The notes under the pieces were generated by a model, which ran no database searches, was not told the DNA's origin, and worked only from the letters and a program-made list of their open reading frames with translations. Of a DNA stretch of 35,228 nucleotides, positions 32,701-35,228 are shown piece by piece (position 1 is the stretch's first letter; each line of letters opens with the position of its first letter). This DNA comes from Saccoglossus kowalevskii (Eukaryota > Hemichordata > Enteropneusta > Harrimaniidae). Location of the stretch: NCBI RefSeq assembly GCF_000003605.2, contig NW_003125412.1, positions 1 through 35,228 on the forward strand, read 5' to 3'. A program made the translations under genes and the position numbers.

Positions 32701-34730
32701 ACTAGTAAATGAGGACTGTTCAACTAAGAAAGTCTTCTAGTAAACTGTAGTAGACTAGCAATATCGGTACTGACTGTTTAGAAAAATAAATGAGTACTTA
32801 GTAAATGCAGTCAAAGATTTCTGAAATCGAAAGTGAACATCACACTTTCAACAATGGGCATGAAAAAAACAGTTTTTCATTTTTAATAGGTCACTCTAAT
32901 TACATAGGTATACCTGGGCACTAATTATGATAACTGAGAACAGAAAACAATAAATAGTAAACATACATATACATCACAATGTACACAAACCAATTTCTAT
33001 TCATAGATCATGGTATATTTAGTAAATTTTTGAAAAAAATTAAAAACTCATTCTAATGAGCCTAGATATGGTGCATTATTCTAATCTTAGTATCAGTGTG
33101 ATAGCATTGTGTATAACTCCTGACCTTTGACCCTGTAAATGCGATTTGTGTCTGTATGCTGCTTTAAATAAAAACTTGCTATCAACGTGTTGTATCTTCC
33201 ATCACCTTTACCCCTGATTGTCAGCAGTAGTAGGACTATCTTTACAATTTTAATAGGGTGATTGTGGAAAAGTAGGCAGAAAATAATACCGTAGTAGTGG
33301 GCATGTGTGAACTACCTATGCTGTTTTTGGCAGCTAATGTACTACAGTGTACTCAAGCATTTTTATAGTGTTATATTTAAGATACTCCTTTTCTCTCTAA
33401 CTTTAATATTTACGCTTTAAATATTGCCTGCAACAGCCAATCAAAAGTTTCCACATCCACAAAACCAATGCAAGTCCTCACATGTGCCACTTTAATGATT
33501 AACCAACATAACAATTACCAGTGAGTTAAGGAGGTTGATTTCCATCCTACCCAGTACCTATAGTTCCATAATACCGTACTCGACCGCGTTAGCGCCCATG
33601 CCCGGGCAAGCGCCCACCCCCCACTTTTGCGCAATTTTTATATTTGGGGTCACATTCGGCAAAGCGCCCACCCCTTCAAAATGCAACTAATATAACACTT
33701 GGTCTTGCGTAACGAATTCTGGTAATCGTTTTTATATGATACAGCGTAGATATCGACCGCTGTGAACATGTTGTGAATGCATGGAACACGTTAACCGTGC
33801 GTAAACTACGCTTCAACAATGACCTGTTAATACAAGTAAAATGTGGTAAATATTTCATGCCATATTCAGTTTACCTCTCAAAAATGGCTAGTTACTAGTT
33901 TTTGGAAAAACCATGTCATTTATTCGCTGAAATCAATTCTAACAGATCGTACTTCGACATCGATAATTCACTTCCGCATTACTGGATAGTCTTTGGGAAT
34001 TTCCGAAGAATTGCGTCAGTACAACACAGCATTCTGATTGGTTAATAACCAACTTGATCCATTAGGTCAAAGGACGCTGCTGCAGGTAAAATCTGCAAAT
34101 GCATCATGGCGGAAAGCGATTTTCATCGAGAGTTTGCGTACAATCCAACATCTTCGTCAGTGGAGATAATATGACAATTTTGACTTTGACTGTGTTCCAA
34201 CAGACTCAAATGTTTTTAATTTCGTAAATTCTGGTGTTAGGTAATTAATATTGTAATAAAATGTGCATATTTTTTGTGATCATTTCTGTTTCTTCATCGT
34301 GAAAATTTCGTAATTTGATTTTCCCTCAAAGACGTAATCTGTCACTTGATGAATCAAATTTTTCATTTGCACTCTTTTTTCGAGGGGGGTGGTCGGGTAA
34401 GCGCCCACCCCCTAAAAAAATCGTGATTTTCTGAGTTGAGGCCCCTGGGCGCTAACACGGTTCAATCATCTTAGCATATTTTAACAAACTGTATTATTGA
34501 TGTATTTTGGTTGCAAGAAAACTCCCTGGATTAGGGTTTCAGTATTTGTATCTATATGATTTCTTAATTGCGATTAATTAAAAACTTGTCTTGTTTCAGA
34601 GTTGATCCAGCGTGATAAACCAAATAATGTAACCGAGGGATTTGCAGGAGACAGCAACAACTCTATTGAAAAACTTAAACATAGTTTTGAGCTATCAGAC
34701 ATTTGTTATTTTGCCAGAACAGGTGTAGAG
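26729..34730 (+). CDS. Glycerol-3-phosphate acyltransferase 3/4-like, first three coding exons (3' part outside window)
   Basis: Family knowledge: GPAT3 and GPAT4 are ER enzymes that acylate glycerol-3-phosphate to lysophosphatidate, the first step of glycerolipid synthesis. Seen here: exons 26729-26875, 30606-30690 and 34600-34730 join in frame to 121 residues. Residues about 4-30 are a membrane segment (LLLVIIGLLLVPLI, then MVIIPAMFGL). Next comes GVRRLYVKILVHIFEWGKQR, matching human GPAT4 VPAIFGVSFGIRKLYMK and FAWATLRMER. Exon 3 carries LIQRD and FELSDICYFARTGVE (107-121), matching the human FELSD-x-F-Y-F motif. The catalytic HxxxxD lies further on, outside the window. The ATG at 26729 is chosen because it opens the frame with the membrane segment. 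Introns are 3.7 and 3.9 kb. It could be the single pre-duplication orthologue of GPAT3 and GPAT4, so no number is given. Confidence 0.92.
28341..28617. repeat. CTTAG...CTAAG palindrome cluster split by a MITE
   Basis: Three 16-bp palindromic motifs: CTTAGCCCCTGCTAAG (28341-28356), CTTAGCACAGGCTAAG (28373-28388) and CTTAGCTCGTGCTAAG (28602-28617). The second and third stand on either side of the element at 28390-28593. All three fit CTTAGCnCnnGCTAAG or nearly so. Confidence 0.7.
28390..28593. mobile_element. 204-bp MITE with inverted termini and TA flanks
   Basis: The left end is TACTGTAGAATAATTTATTT then TTGC. The reverse complement of the right end is TACTGTGGAAAATTTTATTT then TCGC. Internal copies of CAGTGAAAATaAAT and its complement extend the symmetry. 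TA at both outer edges suits Tc1/mariner-type insertion. It has no coding capacity. It lies in GPAT intron 1. Confidence 0.7.
28934..29134 (+). pseudogene. Non-LTR retrotransposon C-terminal relic (zinc-binding tail)
   Basis: The frame reads FPLKENRLCNLHECNEVEDE, then KHYILYCNNCQIREHR, and continues to a stop at 29134. The pattern P-x-x-x-R-x-C-x-x-x-x-C-x-x-x-E-D-E-x-H-x-x-x-x-C-x-x-x-x-x-R is characteristic of the cysteine/histidine tail after the reverse transcriptase domain of many LINE-type elements. No reverse transcriptase is visible upstream, so this is a 5'-truncated fragment inside GPAT intron 1. It is not a host gene. Confidence 0.65.
29700..29870 (+). repeat. Three-copy tandem repeat, 65-72 bp period
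   Basis: GAGCAAATATGGTAA starts at about 29704, 29769 and 29841. Each is followed by a TACTTT block and an AATTAATTTT-like block. The motif matches the terminus of repeat family B, so this seems to be a locally amplified fragment of it. Confidence 0.75.
30208..30320. mobile_element. 113-bp inverted-terminus element, repeat family B
   Basis: The left end is TTGTATTTGCTCTATTGGAA then GTGCA. The right end is TGTGCTACTAAAAAAACAAA then TACAGTA, its imperfect inverse. It may be a minimal copy of the family whose single termini appear at 23942-23968 and 31090-31118. It lies in GPAT intron 1, about 285 bp before exon 2. Confidence 0.55.
31219..32302. mobile_element. ~1.1-kb Tc1/mariner-like non-autonomous element
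   Basis: The left end after TA is CCGTAAAATTCCTAATTGAG then GC. The reverse complement of the right end is CCGTAAAAAAATCATATTTG then AGGC, also bordered by TA. TA duplication and CC/GG-type ends suit a mariner-type origin. No transposase frame longer than about 60 codons is present. Subterminal TTAAATTAAAATTAATTTT and TTAATTTAAAATTAAC extend the similarity. It lies in GPAT intron 2. Confidence 0.6.
33582..34463. mobile_element. ~880-bp element with GCGTTAGCGCCCA termini and AAGCGCCCACCCC repeats
   Basis: The left end is GACCGCGTTAGCGCCCATG. The reverse complement of the right end is GAACCGTGTTAGCGCCCAGG. Besides these inverted ends, AAGCGCCCACCCC occurs three times in the same orientation (about 33608, 33663 and 34399), so the subterminal repeats are direct. 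It is strongly GC-rich at the edges against an AT-rich intron. No transposase frame is seen. It lies in GPAT intron 2, ending about 136 bp before exon 3. Confidence 0.65.
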
Positions 34731-35228
34731 GTCAGTATTTGTTGATATTTATATATTGTGTACTTTTCTTACAGTCACTAATGTTTCCACCACAAAGTTA
34801 TTTTTGGCTCCAAATTGGAGCATACGAGTTCACCCTGTCTGTGTGTTCTACTGATAGTTGAATTAGATTGTAAAGGTGTATTATCGGATATACAGTACAG
34901 TTCTCGCGGAAGCTTTGGCTTCACTTCAGCTTCACCTTCGCTTCAGCATCGCATCATTATGGCATTGTTATGGCTTCAGCATCGCTTCAATGTCGCGACA
35001 TTAAAAAGTTAGGCGATTATCGCTTCGCTTCATTGTGGCCTCATTATGGCGACAATGTGGCATCAGCATCGCTTCATCAAACAAAGAAGTACTGTACTCA
35101 TTTCCCCCAAACCTCTTGACCGCTTCCGCTTTTGACCGATCAATTTCCGTTTTATTTTCGACCGTGCAACAATTCGGACTACTAAAAATTTTCTGGTTTT
35201 CATAGATCACGGTTACTAGTTTAGTAAC
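34731..35228. other. Start of GPAT intron 3, with cryptically repetitive segment
   Basis: The next GPAT exon, which should encode the counterpart of human DEVT-x-RFS, is not found here, so intron 3 runs past the window. A possible acceptor near 34774 leads to a frame unlike GPAT. Positions 34886-35070 hold the scrambled repeat described separately. Confidence 0.6.
34886..35070. repeat. Cryptically simple sequence of GCTTC / CAGCATCGC / ATTATGGC words
   Basis: Short words recur in changing order: TTCAGCATCGC (about 34942 and 34976), ATCAGCATCGCTTCA (about 35053), CATTATGGC (about 34957 and 35042), GCTTCA many times, and GTCGCGAC. No fixed period is visible, which suggests slippage-grown sequence rather than a gene. 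The crossing 65- and 69-codon frames are not credible proteins. Confidence 0.6.

Noticed and set aside
34774-34860. Candidate fourth GPAT exon after TTACAG
   Set aside because: The frame reads SLMFPPQSYFW and soon stops, unlike the conserved GPAT segment expected next.
1-35228. CRISPR arrays, operons, bacterial promoters, phage or toxin genes
   Set aside because: The sequence is clearly intron-rich animal DNA, and none of these was seen.

Overview
This is a window of animal nuclear DNA, not bacterial. It is AT-rich. Three protein-coding genes are split into short exons with GT/AG introns, and the introns and spacers are full of short non-autonomous transposon-like repeats. The encoded proteins align well by eye with vertebrate orthologues. 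Abundant ACATGTAC and TACCGGTA-type motifs and the repeat style suggest a marine invertebrate such as a hemichordate, lophotrochozoan or amphioxus-like animal. The species cannot be fixed from sequence alone.

Positions 1-17529 (+): the 3' three quarters of the DNAAF9 (C20orf194 / Shulin) orthologue, a cytoplasmic factor for outer dynein arms. I trace 29 exons that join in one frame to 974 codons plus a stop. The 5' exons lie before the window. Positions 1-2757 are probably one of its introns and hold a broken HIRAN-domain gene and a repeat copy.

Positions 17530-22673: intergenic. It holds the 3' flank of DNAAF9, a ~700 bp element ending in a strong hairpin, and a diverged repeat block.

Positions 22674-26033 (-): ATP5ME, subunit e of mitochondrial ATP synthase, complete in four exons and 69 residues long. 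The window's only assembly gap (481 N) is in its last intron.

Positions 26034-26728: a ~0.7 kb spacer between head-to-head genes, with an ETS/GABP-type site, likely a shared promoter region.

Positions 26729-34730 (+): the first three coding exons (121 residues) of a GPAT3/GPAT4-type glycerol-3-phosphate acyltransferase. The gene continues beyond the window. Its two introns hold several MITE-like elements, a LINE relic and short tandem repeats.

The three genes serve different processes: ciliary dynein assembly, mitochondrial ATP synthesis and glycerolipid synthesis. Nothing suggests that they form a functional cluster. I found no previously undescribed multigene system. The most novel material is the set of distinct short inverted-repeat elements, several with recognisable termini and candidate target-site duplications.
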